DNA of 64,000 nucleotides, taken from contig OY829326.1 of assembly GCA_963691655.1 (NCBI GenBank), positions 19,270,878-19,334,877 on the forward strand, written 5' to 3'. The notes below the pieces were generated by a model. It was not told the DNA's origin, ran no database searches, and saw nothing but the letters and a program-made list of their open reading frames with translations. Source of the DNA: Toxonevra muliebris (Eukaryota; Arthropoda; Insecta; Diptera; Pallopteridae). The number at the start of each line of letters is the position of its first letter. Positions within the stretch are counted from its first letter, which is position 1. Made by a program: the position numbers and the translations under genes. Positions 46,411-59,640 of the stretch are shown piece after piece.

Positions 46411-46710
46411 TCATTTTTGACTGGCAATAGTAAACATCCAATTGGCTAAGAAAACCTTTTCATTTCGCCGTTCGAATTCAACATAAAACTGTAAGTTTTT
46501 CCCATTCGTTAACCAATATATCTCGCACAGCATGAATGGATACGAAGAAGCTTGGCCTAGGCCCGCTATGGTCTGTTGTGCCATAATAACTATTTGCAAA
46601 CATGTACAAAATAATAATTCTTCAGTTCCTACAGTAACCGGTAATTGGAGCGATAGTGCTTTTGAAACATTCATACATTTTTTCGACCGTTTTCGTAATT
46701 CATATAACAT
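46411..46710 (-). other. Unassigned 99-codon open frame
   Basis: A - strand frame with ATG near 46710 and less AT-biased composition than its surroundings. The product includes KALSLQLPVTVGTEELLFCT and IVIMAQQTIAGLGQASSYPF. I recognise no family, and see no clear splice sites or neighbouring exons. It could be an isolated exon, a pseudogene fragment or chance. Confidence 0.2.
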
Positions 46711-46719
46711 AATTTGACT

Positions 46720-49700
46720 TATAAATAGAAGGAAAACTTGTTTTGAAAAATCTAATGGCTCTATTCACAGGATAAACAGTAATCTAATTTAATCTTGCAT
46801 TCAAAATTTATATATTTTTTATTTTGTAGAGATGTTCCAAGCCTTTCAGATAAATGTTTAGAGCTTTAAACCTCAAATGAATAATAGTTAAACTAATATC
46901 ATAGATAAATTCATTAATAGAACTATTAGAAATTTAATACAAAAGAGTTTGGCCTAGCAAAATTTCAAATAGTTATGTCCATAACTTTAATCTCTATCCA
47001 CTTTTCGCTTCCTCAATACATGACTCTAGTTTCGAAACTAGTGATATCTTCAGAAGTTGCTATTTTCTTTACAATAAAGATAACTTTAAACTTTGGAAAC
47101 TGGCAGACAAACCTGAACTCATTCTATCAGATATGTTTTCTTTATTTTGACTACTTTCTTTATTTTGAAGGGTGGTTATTTCGGGTTGTCCTCTTTCTAA
47201 AAGTAAACTAAAATGCAAACATACTAGCAATTTTTCAAAACAAACAACTCTAAAATTTCCAATAACTTTTGCTATTCCATTTGTTTTTAGTTTTGTAGAA
47301 ACCCCAATGTATAATCGGAATATGATTACAACTTATATGAAGTAGATTTATATATATTTAACCCTAATAATTAAGCGCAAGTGTTCTTTCCCATTAAATG
47401 CATGTGCTCACACTCCATTTATTGTATGCATTAGGTATGTCTACCAAAACTCACCTTCTTATTATATTTCACCCATTAATTTGGGTTTGCTTAATCAACA
47501 GGATATTTACATATTTAAAAAGAATTCTGAGAACATGGAAAATCTTTTGGTTAACGCATTAAATTCATTCTTCTTTTTTGAAAACTTCTTCCTGTAGTAT
47601 TTAACATAACTACAATTGTCCTTATACATATTCGCAGTCGCTGTGGTATTACAGGTTTTGTGGGTTTAAATTTACCTTAGACCGCGTTTCGCGTACCTCT
47701 TTAACATAATGAAAGAATCATCTTCTTCACACACAAAAACAAAATCGCCAAATCATAACGAAATGTTGTACGAGCGTTCGTTCTCTATAAAAGTGTGGTG
47801 TGAAGATTTACCCGTAAGGCTGCATTCCAACTTCTACCACTATCCATCCAACCATTCATACACTCCACTCTTACCGCTGTCGCTGTTGTGAGGACAACAA
47901 ACTCATGGGTTTTGTTTACTTGTTTTTTGTTTTGTTTTGTTTTTGTTTTGTATTTTTTTGCGCATAGAATGCAGAATTGCCTTTCGTTTAGTCACTGCGC
48001 GCGCGCGCGTACTCTATTGTCGACCAATGCCATTGCCATTGCTATTTAATTTGGATGGGGTCTCTACACAGGTTTAGAATATGAGAACGAACTTCTCACA
48101 TTCGCGTTTTGCTGCCAACCAACGCTATCATAATGGAATGTTGTGTACCTTTCTACCTCAGAGTCCTCGTTTGTTCGTTTACTCACTCACTCACGGATTC
48201 GCTCGTTTGCAGGCCATAAGTTCCAGTAATGTACGCCGCCAAACCAAACTTTATGCTATGGATTTATGTTGATGGGTAAGTGCAGACAGAAGAGGAGCCG
48301 AGAAGAGGGATTGCGCATTCACCTCAGTCTGAGTAGTTGTGGCAGCCGCAGTCACAATCGCTGCCGCTGTTCGAGCTGTGCCATGTTTGTCTGCTGTTCT
48401 TTTGAACCTTTTTCCTGGCAAATCTGCACATAACCACCAAACATTCCTATGTTGAACATTTCCTTTTCTGTTTTTTTTTTCGTTTGCAAACAACTTTAAA
48501 TCACTGCACAAGTTTATGCAGAAGTTAAAAAATAAACAAAGATAAAAAAAAAATTGGGAAAAAATAAAAAACAAAATAACAACACAAAAATCCATCCATT
48601 CCTCGATCATTGAATTGGAATTTAGCTTTCTCTTTTCATCGGGCTTATTTGCCAACCGAAGCGAACGTGTGGCATTACGTTGTACCTCGCTTACTCGCAT
48701 GTACTCTCCCTTACGGACATATTCAAGATATACCTACCTATCTGCCTACCTACCTACCTACATATCGTACTTACATACAGACTTACAAATATATGTATGT
48801 ACAAACAAACAGACGTACAGAAAGACAGACAAATATATGCTGCGACGAGGTTCGTTGTTGTACGAAATTCCTAAAGAATTTAGGTACACATACTCTATTC
48901 ATACATAAAGAGATATCTCTGAAACGGGGGGCAAAAAAAGAAAAGAAAGAAAATAACAAAAACAAAGTTTCTCACGTTCCTCTTCCTAAATTCTTGGAAT
49001 TGCAATACATTAAAAAGAGGTCTCTGCTTGTTTGTGCGCCTCTGACCGAAGCCGACGACGACGACGACGACTACAACGATTGCTGCTAAAATATCCATAT
49101 TCCCTTTCCCACATCACCACCAACGAATCGATATTGAACTCATAAGTGAATGCGTGAATTGAATGCACTTAGAAAAAATTCAGACGATCATTGGTAACAA
49201 AGATGCATCTTTTATGAAAAAGACCAGAGACCGATAGCAAATGGACCGGTAAAGTAGAGTGAGAATTATATAAACTTAAAAGGCTTTAGCTTCTTCCCTG
49301 AAAAAGTACACATATGTGGACTCAAGTTTTATCAATTTTTTAATATTTGTATTTAGATATTCCTCTTAAAATTTTGTGGAATTGGGAGCACACATTCCAT
49401 ATTCTCTAATTATTAATAAAAATATGGTTTACCGTTACTTTGCGAATTTTTTTTAAGTCGCAAGTAAAGCAATATCGCGAAAAAAAAGGATCTTTTTGTT
49501 GGTAAATTAATAAGTTATTGTTTATAAGAGAAATATTATAAAATTTTATAAAAACGTAAATTGCAAATAATGTTTAATTAGAGTGTAAAGAAATGTATGC
49601 ATTTAAGCTTTAAATTAATGCGCTATTCGCTTTGAAACAATAAGTACACATATGTGTACTTGGCTGGTTAGGCAAAAAAAAAAAAATTGGAAAAATTGCT

Positions 49701-49830
49701 AAAACCTCTGACGGAAGGACACAAAACTTAAATATTTAACAAAAATTCCATAGTTGACAAAACATAAAATATTATAAAATCAACAGTTTTTAATTGATTT
49801 TAATGATATTATTACAATTAGTAGCGAGTA
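46720..49830. other. Non-coding stretch with microsatellites
   Basis: Contains a GC alternation (48000-48009), CTAC/CCTA tracts (48731-48765), GACGAC tract (49054-49072) and many poly-A runs. Open frames at 48251-48700 and 48610-49089 are driven by these repeats (for example YLPTYLPTY). No gene recognised. Confidence 0.4.
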
Positions 49831-49849
49831 TTCCTAACTTAATCGAAGA

Positions 49850-50187
49850 GATTGGAGAACTATGCTCGATCTCATAAAATCAGAACTGATTACACAGTGC
49901 AACACTGGTTGTCGGTTTAAGACTTGGCTATGATGGGTGAAAGTACGGCCATAGGCATTTGCATTTAGCAAATTTGGCGGACAAGCGCCAGATGATAGCA
50001 TCAATAGTGGACGAGTTATTGACGGAAAACTGATGAATGTTGATTTTTGAAAATTCCACTGAATTATAATAAGCCATGTAATTCTCTGGATCGCCAACTT
50101 TACAAGCGAAACTGTAGCAGCTGAGACTCCACTCTTGCACCCATTCACCGAGCCACCACAGTGCTCTATGTGATTTCGATTCGTCAA
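49850..50187 (-). pseudogene. Possible serine-protease-like fragment (very tentative)
   Basis: Two overlapping - strand frames are open. One (50140-49928) contains SCYSFACKVGDPENYMAYYN and INIHQFSVNNSSTIDAIIWR then LSAKFAKCKCLWP. The spacing loosely recalls the His-to-Asp segment of trypsin-like proteins (..HP.F..N.DIALL.L...F....C.P). The catalytic His motif (AAHC) is not seen and the Asp context is poor. It may equally be chance. Confidence 0.15.
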
Positions 50188-50199
50188 ATTTTTATTTTC

Positions 50200-53100
50200 A
50201 CAGATTTAATGACAAATGCATAGAAAAATAACCAAAAAGAGATAATTTTTCCAATATTTAGATGAAGCCTGAAAAACTCCGATGTACAAGTGAAGCCTAC
50301 AGCTGTCAAACGTAATTGCTATTAAAAACGTTTAAATGTGCTTGGATCTTTAAATATTTATTACGCTATATAACTGAATATCTTTAAATAAAATTCTTGA
50401 AGAATTGGAAAAAAATTATCAAAGAATTATTTTTCATATTTCATGCATTAATAGTTTGTACGTTCAATATTTTGTATAAAATGGTCTTCATATATCTATC
50501 GCTTCTTTCATGAGGTGGATTCTGAAACACAGCCACCCTGCGATCAATATCATTATTTGATCTATGAAAACTTATTCAATATATTTTTCTCGGTGTATTC
50601 CACATTATGATGCTACTCGTCTGTGCTGGTAATCATGTTTTCTTTTATATTCTTTTAAATCTTTTCATTTTGGGTTCTTTTTTCTTTTTTGAATTCTGAT
50701 TTTGGCTGCGTTCATCGTCGTCGTTTTAGTGCATTCATCAAGAAAAAGAATGAAGAAGAAAACTACTGAGAAGAAGAAATCGAGTAGTTCGGTCGTCGGT
50801 TTGATCAAATGAATGAATATTATCGACAGAAAATAACTCAAAAAAAAAAAAAAAAAAAACTGACTTGATGACCGATCGACGACCGATCGAAGAGTAGAGT
50901 GTGTGCTTTGTTTGTTGGACACTCTCAGCAGGGAAATCGACGTTTGATCTAATTGGTCCATCGATCGTATTTCGTTGGTCCAAGGCATAGTCACATTCTC
51001 AGATTCTGATTTTCAGCTTTACTAGCTTCAATTTATTTAGATTTTTATTTTAGTTTCAATTTCAGTCTCATCATCGTTGTCTTGTGTCGTCGTCCGATGC
51101 TCGTTGTGATTCTGTATATATGCTCCACATTCAATGAGAAGATCGAGCGAGATCTCGCTTGCCAGTCTAGCATAGTCGGTGAGCTATAAGAAAAAGTAGA
51201 TTGGAATCTCAATATTGTTAATGCGGCTTCAGCTTTTTCTTCTTCTTCTTTTGCAACTGCTTCTGCTTCATTACGATCATTTTCCTCTTCTTTCTTCCCT
51301 ACATTAATTTCTCTTCTAATTATAATTTTTTTTGAACTGAGCATTTATTTATTCAATGCAAAGGTACTTAAAAAGTAGAGAAGAACCGAACTATTATGTA
51401 TGGGTATTTATCAGTATTTCTTGTGTCACTTAGTTATTTTATTAAAATTTACTGGTTTTCGAGTTTTTTGTTGCCATTGTCGTCGATGCCGCCACACTTT
51501 TTAGTGGTGTGCATGGCACTTGATTGCTGTTTAGGAAGAAAATTAACAACAAAAACATTAGGAATTCTTGGAATTAGGATGGGTCGGTCGATGAGCGATC
51601 TGCCGCAAATGGAATTTTCGTTTTTGATGATATGGATCGTAACTAACGGGGCGATATTTGATGTCAGCAACAACAACAACAACAAAACTATTTTAACGCC
51701 TTGATAGCAGCATTAAAGTGATGATGCTATTTGGGCACAAGAAGAAGAAGTAGTGTGGGAAGAAGTTAAAAACAGATAAAGAACTCAACAACAACAACAA
51801 CAGCAAATACGAGTAGAATTATCTTCTGTGGAGAGAAGAAAAGAATACAAAAAAACGAAATGTAGAAGGCATTTAAAATATTTTGTGACATTTTTTGATT
51901 AAATTTATTGACAACTGTGCCGAATTGATAAATTTGTTATTCATAAATGCCTCAAAAACGAAAGGAAAAAAGAAGAATTCCATTCCACTTATGTGTCTCG
52001 AGAATAAATAAGAGTATTTATTTCATTGCAACAAAATAGTTACGTTAAATAAAGTTACATTTTATTAATTTATTTATTTGGTTTTTTTTTACAGTATTAT
52101 TGTGTTAAATAAATATACGACCTGTAAATTTGTAGTATAGCAAAATACAGAAAAATGTTAATGTATTTTAATTACTTAATGCCATAAAGATGCTAGTTAC
52201 AGACAGGCAAACAGACAGATAGATAGATAGCGAGCTTAGTTATGTATGTATGTATGTAGATAGATGAGTAGATAGTTAGATAGACAAGGGCGCCAAACTG
52301 TGCAGCAGCATTCCAAGAACGTGACTTCATATCAAATTTCCTTTAGTTGTAAATGCAAATTAATTTTTGTGATTCATTCAGTTATATACATACGTACGAA
52401 ATTAAAATACTTAGTTTTCAATTTTATTAGCTATTAATAATTGTTCTTAATCATAGATTATAAAAAAGCAAAGTCTGAAAAGCGTTACTAAGTAATTTGT
52501 TGAATTGTTTATCATGAATATCTATCAAAATCACGCGTGTAATTTTTTTTTATTTGCGATTGTTTTTGCATACCATATGTCATCGCAGTGCCGATTTAGC
52601 AAAAAACTCGTTTTGTAAAGAAAAATCATTTATAGCAATAGTTTACTTAAAGCCTTGCATTAAACCCGAAAAAGTAAAGTTCAAGTTAGTGTTTTTTTTC
52701 GTTCAAATAGTGAGATTAGTGAGCTTTACGACTCAACCAACAATTTGCTCTATATCGTAGATGAATATTCTAAGAGAATTCTTATAGAAAATGCTATTTT
52801 CATTTTTCTAATCCAATGGAGGGAATAGAAAATTTATCACATTAAATCGATTATGAAGTAAGCGTGGAGAACAACGATTTCCTAAGGGGAAATTTTACAC
52901 TTTTTTCTTTTTTTTTTTTGATTCATGACCAACGATAAAAAGGAGGAAGGGAGGGGGAGCGGGGTGTAAACCCCGAAGTTCCCTCCTTGGATCTGCTTGT
53001 AGACAAGAGAACTCATTTATTATAGCCATTTAGGACACGTCAAAACTGTTTAAGTATAAATGTTTCAGTTCCATATTATCCGCCAAGATTGATGCTGAAA

Positions 53101-53920
53101 GAGAACTTCGAACGAACTTAGAACCTTCGGCCGAAGAAGAAAACTAAAAATTTTCTTTTAAAAAACAAAAATCACAGAGCACTTGGAATCATTTAATAAA
53201 CTCTATTGAATAAATAAATAATAGCGAAAAAAGTTGTTAAAGCCGATTAATAATTTTTATCCTTTCGTTTTTGGTACAAAATGAATAACAAATTTATCTA
53301 TTCGGCACAGTTGCCAATAAACATAATCAAAAAATTTCACATAATCATTATGTATACTTTTCTTCTCTTCGCAGAGGATAATTCTTCTCGTATTTGATTT
53401 CATTCCTTTACTCTTGATTTTTGAAAAAGAAGTCTTTATTCAAATTATCATTAGCAACAAGACAGATAATGAGGTCCTAACACTCAGTGGAAGATACAGG
53501 TGTTCCTGCAAAATATCTCAAATGAATTATATTGCTACTTTTAATGCTGTTTATGTTGTATTAAATAGCATTTTATTTGAAGAACAGAAACTTATCTTAA
53601 GCCTTTCATTGCTATGTAGTTCGCTTGGAATAAGAAATTGAAAATAAGGTTTTCTGAAATTAAATTTAGTACAGGTTTAACTCCGAAAAGAAGAAAAATG
53701 TTTTTCTACATATATTATTGTTTACAATATCATCGTCACTGATGATAAATGGCAAATGTTCCGAAGTTGTTCAATGTTTTACCTGCTTTCCCGTCTTCCT
53801 ATAAAAAAATCCAACAATTCGTAAAAGAAAACGTTAATAATAAGACAAAATATTAGAATTTCATTAATTTAATAAAAATATTATTTACAATTAATTTATT
53901 ATTTGTAACCCGTATACTCG
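50200..53920. other. Non-coding stretch with simple repeats
   Basis: CTT/GAA-rich patches (about 50740-50790, 51230-51300), CAACAA tracts (51667-51690, 51786-51805), GATA and TATG microsatellites (52215-52260). At 52940-52990 a GC-rich hairpin-like string (GGGAGGGGGAGCGGGGTG ... CCCCGAAGTTCCCTCC) read on the - strand as GCAGATCCAAGGAGGGAAC resembles the GGCGGATCCA-type end of some hAT elements. No gene recognised. Confidence 0.4.
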
Positions 53921-53931
53921 ATACTTGATGG

Positions 53932-54757
53932 TACGAGGGGCACTACTTAAGTTTCGGCTGTAGCAATGAAAACACAGAAATTAATCTTTGAAAACGGCTT
54001 TAAAACATGGTTTTTGAACGCATCAATAACTTCTTCGGTGGTCACAAATTGTTATCCACGCAGTTTATTTTTGATGTCCGGCAACAAAAAGAATTCATTG
54101 GGTGCGAAATCAGGACTGTACGGTAGATACACATCAATTCGACGTTTTTAGTGGTCAAAAATTCGGTTGTGTGGGAGCTCTCATTGTCGTGATGAAGAAT
54201 TCACTAAATAATTCTGATACGCAAAGGGTTGCGTACTATTCAGAGGTGACCGTTCTACGTTGCTTAAGTGGTACCGTGGCCACATCTTTTAATCCATCGC
54301 CGTTGAATTTTGTGATTATTTTCTTGCACCTGTCAAGAAGAGCCTTTTTTTGGTCATCGTTCAATTTATGTATGTGGGATTCAACGAGAAAAAATCGTTT
54401 TAACGGCCAAATGATAACGCACAGCATCGATGTTCTCTTGCACAACAACTGATTTTGGACGACCTTCATGGAATTCGTCGGTAAGCGGACGACAACCAAA
54501 ATTGAATTCCCTATGCCAGCGAAAAACAGTGGTATTTTAAGGGGCTTCAATGCCAAAAATCTAATTAATATTCACGATTTGATTCCATTTTTTTGCTGAG
54601 ATAGACTTTTCAACTTAATGCAAACAACACAAATGACGCTTGTATGACAAAACTTTTTGAGTATATAACAAATGTCAAAATTTACGTTGGAGGTGTCAGA
54701 TTGCATCTGACAACACTCAGTGTTGTCACAGCCGAAACTTAAGTAGTACCCTCCGTA
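53932..54757 (-). mobile_element. mariner element, internally deleted (53934-54755), TA target duplication
   Basis: TA flanks a unit with inverted ends CGAGGGGCACTACTTAAGTT and CGGAGGGTACTACTTAAGTT, both continuing to TCGGCTGT. On the - strand, decayed transposase pieces are in family order: REFNFGCRPLTDEFHEGRPK (about 54540-54480), VVVQENIDAVR, then LAVKTIFSR, GDGLKDVATVPLKQRRTV (about 54300-54245), LHHDNESSH (second catalytic Asp), YSPDFAPNEFFLLP (third), DAFKNHVLKP. Several internal segments between these are missing and frames shift. At 822 bp against about 1.3 kb for a full element it is inactive. Confidence 0.9.
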
Positions 54758-54759
54758 TA

Positions 54760-57520
54760 TATCTATAATTACAAACAAATTTTCAATTAAAATGAAATAT
54801 CATGATGAATTCAGCAAAACTAAAACTAAATATGAGTACAGCTAATTGACATCATTACAACTTCTTGCACTAAGTATCAAACATACTTAAGTCAAATATA
54901 CACAAATACATTCTGTTGTACAGTGTAGTGCTGCAGCAGTGTTCTATAGTGCTACGCTGCGGTGCAGTAACAATGAACTTTGCTCATTCATTTTATACTC
55001 ATTGAATTTTCTTGGAATGCATTTTGTAATTGAATGATGATTAACAATTTCATTTTGGTTTTTTTTTTTTAATTTGGTTTTTATTTTTCGATTTTATTGC
55101 ATGAATGTAAGTTAATGTCACATTCTTCAGTTGCACTGCTATAGCCAGAGCAAATACGAATCACTACTGGCTAGTGTGGTGTGGTGGTTGCAAGAGCAAT
55201 TACAACAAACAGCAAACAAACAAACAAACAGGCAGACGACTGACAGACAGACAGACAATAAAAGTAACAATTCACTTAGTCAGTCAGGCGGTCAGGGAAA
55301 GAGGGGCGAGCGGGTAGGCGGACAGGCCTAACAAATAAATACTCGCATGTGAATGGAATGCAGTTAAATTAAGTATTTGATTTGATTTCATTAGTTCATT
55401 GCCAGTGATATCGGGTGTTGGTTGGTTGGTTGTTTGCATTTTTGTTGAATTCATCGAAAATTATCTACTATAATGAATCAAAAATAGGAAAAAATAAGGT
55501 TATCTAGCTGTTTATACTGATAAATTATCAGTTGAAAAATTTTATTCAATAATTGTATTTTTTTTATTATAATTTAGGTTAGTGATGAATTTAGATTGCC
55601 CACAATTGGTAGTGATAAAAATATTGAAACCGTTTGTAGTAATAATGAGTAAAGTAATACCTACAAAAAGTCCATTTTAATGAAGTTCTTTTTTCTGGAA
55701 TTAACCATCATTACAAGCATGCCATAAATATTAATTGAAAAGTAGTTTAACAATGAAGTATGTAGCACAATGCTGATAAATGAAAATGATTTTGATCTTG
55801 TGATATTTTTTATAATTTCAAATTTCTTTCTTTATGGTTAATACTAATGTGGAAGTATTTCTGATCCATAAAAATTAAAAATAAAAGAACTCAACTATAT
55901 TATCAAACTCTGAAGGAATATCGGCCATCAGGACACTAAGTTTAACAAATGTTGTGGCTAGTTTTGGAATACACCTTTACAGGTATGATATTTACTGTTA
56001 TCCATGAAACTTAAATTTTCTCATAAGGCATTTTTTCTTTTAGAAATGATTGATGGTACAGATATTATGATAATGATGCACATTCATCACTGAAACATCT
56101 CAAACAAAATTCTGAAAAGATCAAACTTGCTGGCTAAATCCGTCTGTAATAAAGTGAACGATTTATTTTATTTTGAAGAAAAGGGTCATTGAGAAGAATT
56201 GAATGGTTTATTTAGGTAAATAACTAGTAACTATTACTGTGATTCTATTATGTATAGATGCATATTAGGGTTGCATCTTCGGTGTGGTACGAAAATACTG
56301 GAGTTAGACTCATATGACTTTTGCTTAGAATTTTCAGATTATTCATCGAGATACTGCCATAATAAACTACTTGTGATGTGCTTTAAATGATAAAAAATTT
56401 ACCGTATGAAGAGCAGGTTCACGTATCAATATGTTTCTGTACGATCATTAGTATGCTTCAATGACCTACAAGTTTTTCTTTTCATAGCGACCCTAAAAGG
56501 GATAGTTTCAAAGATTTTTTAAACATATTTTGGTGAAATTCATTCACTGTCTCAGTTGCTCAAATAGAAGTTAAGTTAATAAATGAAATTATATTCCACA
56601 TAAATTTTATGGAGTGGAATTCTTTGGCTTATTTAATTTATAACCGTTACGTGTTTCTGTTCACAGAATCACGAAAATGCTTGGCTCAAGTCTTTTAAGC
56701 TAATACAAAAAATATATATGGAATGACATTGAATGCTGAACAACTATTTTATCCTTTAAGTTGAAGCTTATATTTTATTGTCCGTACCTTTTTTTTTGTG
56801 ATAGATTTACTATGTGTGATTGACGATTAGTTCTTTAGAATATACAGGTTCAGACTAAATTATTTACGATTATTTTCAAGATTTGAACGTACTTTTTCAG
56901 TATTACTTAAAAATTAAAATTTCTAAATTTCTGATACAGGGGTTGGATCTTTAGTAAAAACATACCATACATAGATATTGTGTGGGATATAATCTTAAAC
57001 TTGTTCGCGTAATGTTGATCATGGGATTATAAAGAGCTAAGAGTATAAAGAAGATATCCTAATGGTTTGACAATTAATATTTTTCGAATCATTTTTATAT
57101 TGTTGATTAGAATGTGTTACTTCATTGCTGGATTAAAATAGCGCACGATTTGGTGTTTGAAGGTTTGAAGATTCCTTATTCCGGTGTACAGTAGTCACCA
57201 CGTTTAGATATAGATTGCCATCGCGTACTTTCTTGAAAAGGTTTCTGCGTTCTGTACAAATTACGTTGGGTGTGTAGAGTTTAAATTTTTAACGCATTTT
57301 TCTTTAGTACACTATAACGTACAAAGTTAGTTGCATTATAAGTAAACCCAACCCTAATACGACTGCCAATTTATCTTTAGTGATAATGGTAACATAAGTA
57401 AACGCAATGAGATTACTACTACATACATAAATTCCTTTATTTTTAGGGCTTACTTTATGCATTTCTCATATTTATTGAAGCTAATTAATACTTTCTGAAT
57501 GAAACTTTGGCACTCTAGTA
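54760..57520. other. AT-rich stretch, nothing firm recognised
   Basis: CAAA/CAGA simple tracts at 55215-55260 and CAGTCAGG strings at 55277-55300. No coding sequence seen. Confidence 0.4.
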
Positions 57521-57525
57521 TGTAG

Positions 57526-57885
57526 AGAACAGAAGCTCTTAGGATAGCGGATGTCAGAGAAACTGAGTTGCCAAAAGTTGATCTGTTTGGTAACATGAAT
57601 CGGAAGATTAAATTATTGATGAAAATGGTTCAATATTGAGATATCAAAGATTGTGCATAAAATGTTTTTAATAAAATTTTTTGACTCAGAGACAAAAAGA
57701 CAGAATAACAGCCAGCTCTTAAGATATCGAAAAATGGTATTGAAATTGTGGATCGCACTCCTTTTTGTGAAAAATGAGGCAAAAGTTTGGAAAATGTTGT
57801 TTCTCAGAGGGAGAGAGAGAGAGAGAACAACAGCTCTTAAGATGATGGATAAGAAAACAACAGCTACTAAAATGGCGGATTGCTA
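57526..57885 (+). repeat. Diverged short repeats ACAGCTCTTAAGAT with a GA tract
   Basis: CAGAAGCTCTTAGGATAGCG (57531), CAGCCAGCTCTTAAGATATC (57710), ACAACAGCTCTTAAGATGAT (57828) and ACAACAGCTACTAAAATGGC (57858) form an irregular series. A (GA)n run lies at about 57810-57826. The 138-codon frame 57653-58069 that crosses it has no recognised domain. Confidence 0.5.
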
Positions 57886-58079
57886 TGTTTTCTGTGGAAC
57901 GAAGAAAGGAATAAAGGAGAAATCGGAGAACATTTATGGAAATTTAAACTGGGAAAGGAAACGGAAGAATATAATTTTGATACATTTTTTTTTTTTGTTC
58001 AGCGAAGTCCATTTAAGAGCGATTTTTAATATATTTGATAATATTTTTCTAATTTTAATACTTCAGTAATTAGAACACA

Positions 58080-59570
58080 TTATATTTTATTGAAATTTTT
58101 AACGAAAAAATTTTTAAATTCTGAAAATTATGATAACTAGCAAATCAAAACTAACAACGCATTTTTTCGATTTTTGTAACCTCAAAAAACACGTGATAAA
58201 ACTTAGTTTGCGCGTGCCTCCCATCCGCCCATGCTCCTCGTGTTCCTAGATATTTTTGCAGCAATTAAACGAAAGAAAGAATGAAAAAAAAAGTTTTATA
58301 ATATACGTGTATTGTATTTTACAATGAAACATTTTGTCAAAATGTGTGCGCGTGAGTGTATGAGTGAGTGTATGAATAGCGTGTGTGTGAACATAAAAGT
58401 GATCTCTCTTTAGGTTTCTATGTGCATATGTCTTAGTATATAAAATATAAATTGTTAGTGTTAAACACGCCCCTACCCTTACGTCAGAGGAAGCACGTGG
58501 AATATGGTGGACAAATTTTTGTTTTAGTGATGGGCAACGGGTCAATTTGGTGACATGAAAAGTAGTCGTAGTGTGATTCCTGTTGATGGCTATAATTGAT
58601 GTTGCTACTACTACTGCTACTGTTCCTGTTGTTGTTATAAATATTACTGCTGGGAAGTGAAATGTGCTATATGAGTATACAAAAAAAAAAAAAAAAAATT
58701 TAATAAAAAACGAAAAGAAAACCCAAATTGTAATATGAAGATATCCGTATGCATAAAAAAAAACAAAAATTATAAACCTATGAATTTTTGTCACAGCAAC
58801 AACAGACTTTAGTTGAACTGAACATCACGAAATCAGTAAAACACAATGCAGGAGGGGAACAGAGAGCAATGAATGCCAAGACGACACGTGCCTTCTGTAT
58901 TGCGTTTCATATCCCCCTACCATCTAACGAGCAACTGCGCGTTATTGGGCTACTAAGTAAAGCTACTAAATAGTGTAAGTATATAAAAATTAAATTTTAG
59001 GTTATTTATGAAAATAATTTTCATGTTTCTTTTTTTTTTTGTTTTTACGTGTTTAATTTTTCAAGGAAAAATTGTCCACGTTTTTCAATTCTGCGGAGCA
59101 TTGGAATTTTGTCGCATACCTACATATTACTTGTTTTTCAGTTTGTTCTGCTTTCTTTTATTTGAATTTAAATAGTTTACATTTATTTCATTATTTGCGT
59201 TAAGGTTGCTATTTTCCGATTGCTGCTTTTTCTTCTTCTTCATTGTTGCTGATGTTGTTGTTGTCGTTGTCATTCTTCGCCTAAACATAATGGTTGCATT
59301 CAGCAGACGAAACTGTTTCTTCACTGCTACATAAAACACATGGAAATGTGCGTCTTATGAACGCAAGTTGAACAGTTTACGCCCAACAAGAAATATTCTT
59401 GAGCAATCGTAATTTTTTCAAGTGTAGTATCTTCACTATACTTCAGCTTAGCATGTGTGAATAAACTTCAAAGTTTAGAACAGTCGCAAAGGTCCGAAAT
59501 TAATAATAACAATAATTTGATTACTAAATGCAAATAAACTTAAATTAAAAATTATTTAATCGTTTGTTAA
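58080..59570. other. Non-coding stretch
   Basis: AT-rich with TG/CA-rich (58340-58400), CTACTACTGCTAC (58605-58620) and poly-A tracts. No gene recognised. Confidence 0.4.
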
Positions 59571-59579
59571 ACATTTCGT

Positions 59580-59640
59580 TTAACCCTGGAAGGACATGCT
59601 TCGTCGTATCGACGACGCATGTTTCGTTGTACCATTTTTC
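59580..59640 (+). mobile_element. Possible piggyBac-type terminus with a 27-bp palindrome
   Basis: TTAACCCTGGAAGGA is followed by a near-perfect palindrome: CATGCTTCGTCG, then TAT, then CGACGACGCATG. TTAA followed by CCC and a subterminal hairpin resembles a piggyBac-type end. No opposing AGGGTTAA was found nearby. Confidence 0.4.

Noticed and set aside
48251..49089. Open frames of about 150 codons on both strands
   Set aside because: Dominated by CTAC, GACGAC and poly-A repeats (YLPTYLPTY and poly-Asp). No domain, and the two strands are open at once.
58246..58794. 182-codon - strand open frame, the longest in the window
   Set aside because: It spans TG/CA and poly-A/T repeats and yields Phe-rich, Thr/His-rich low-complexity sequence starting from a simple-repeat region. 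No recognisable domain.
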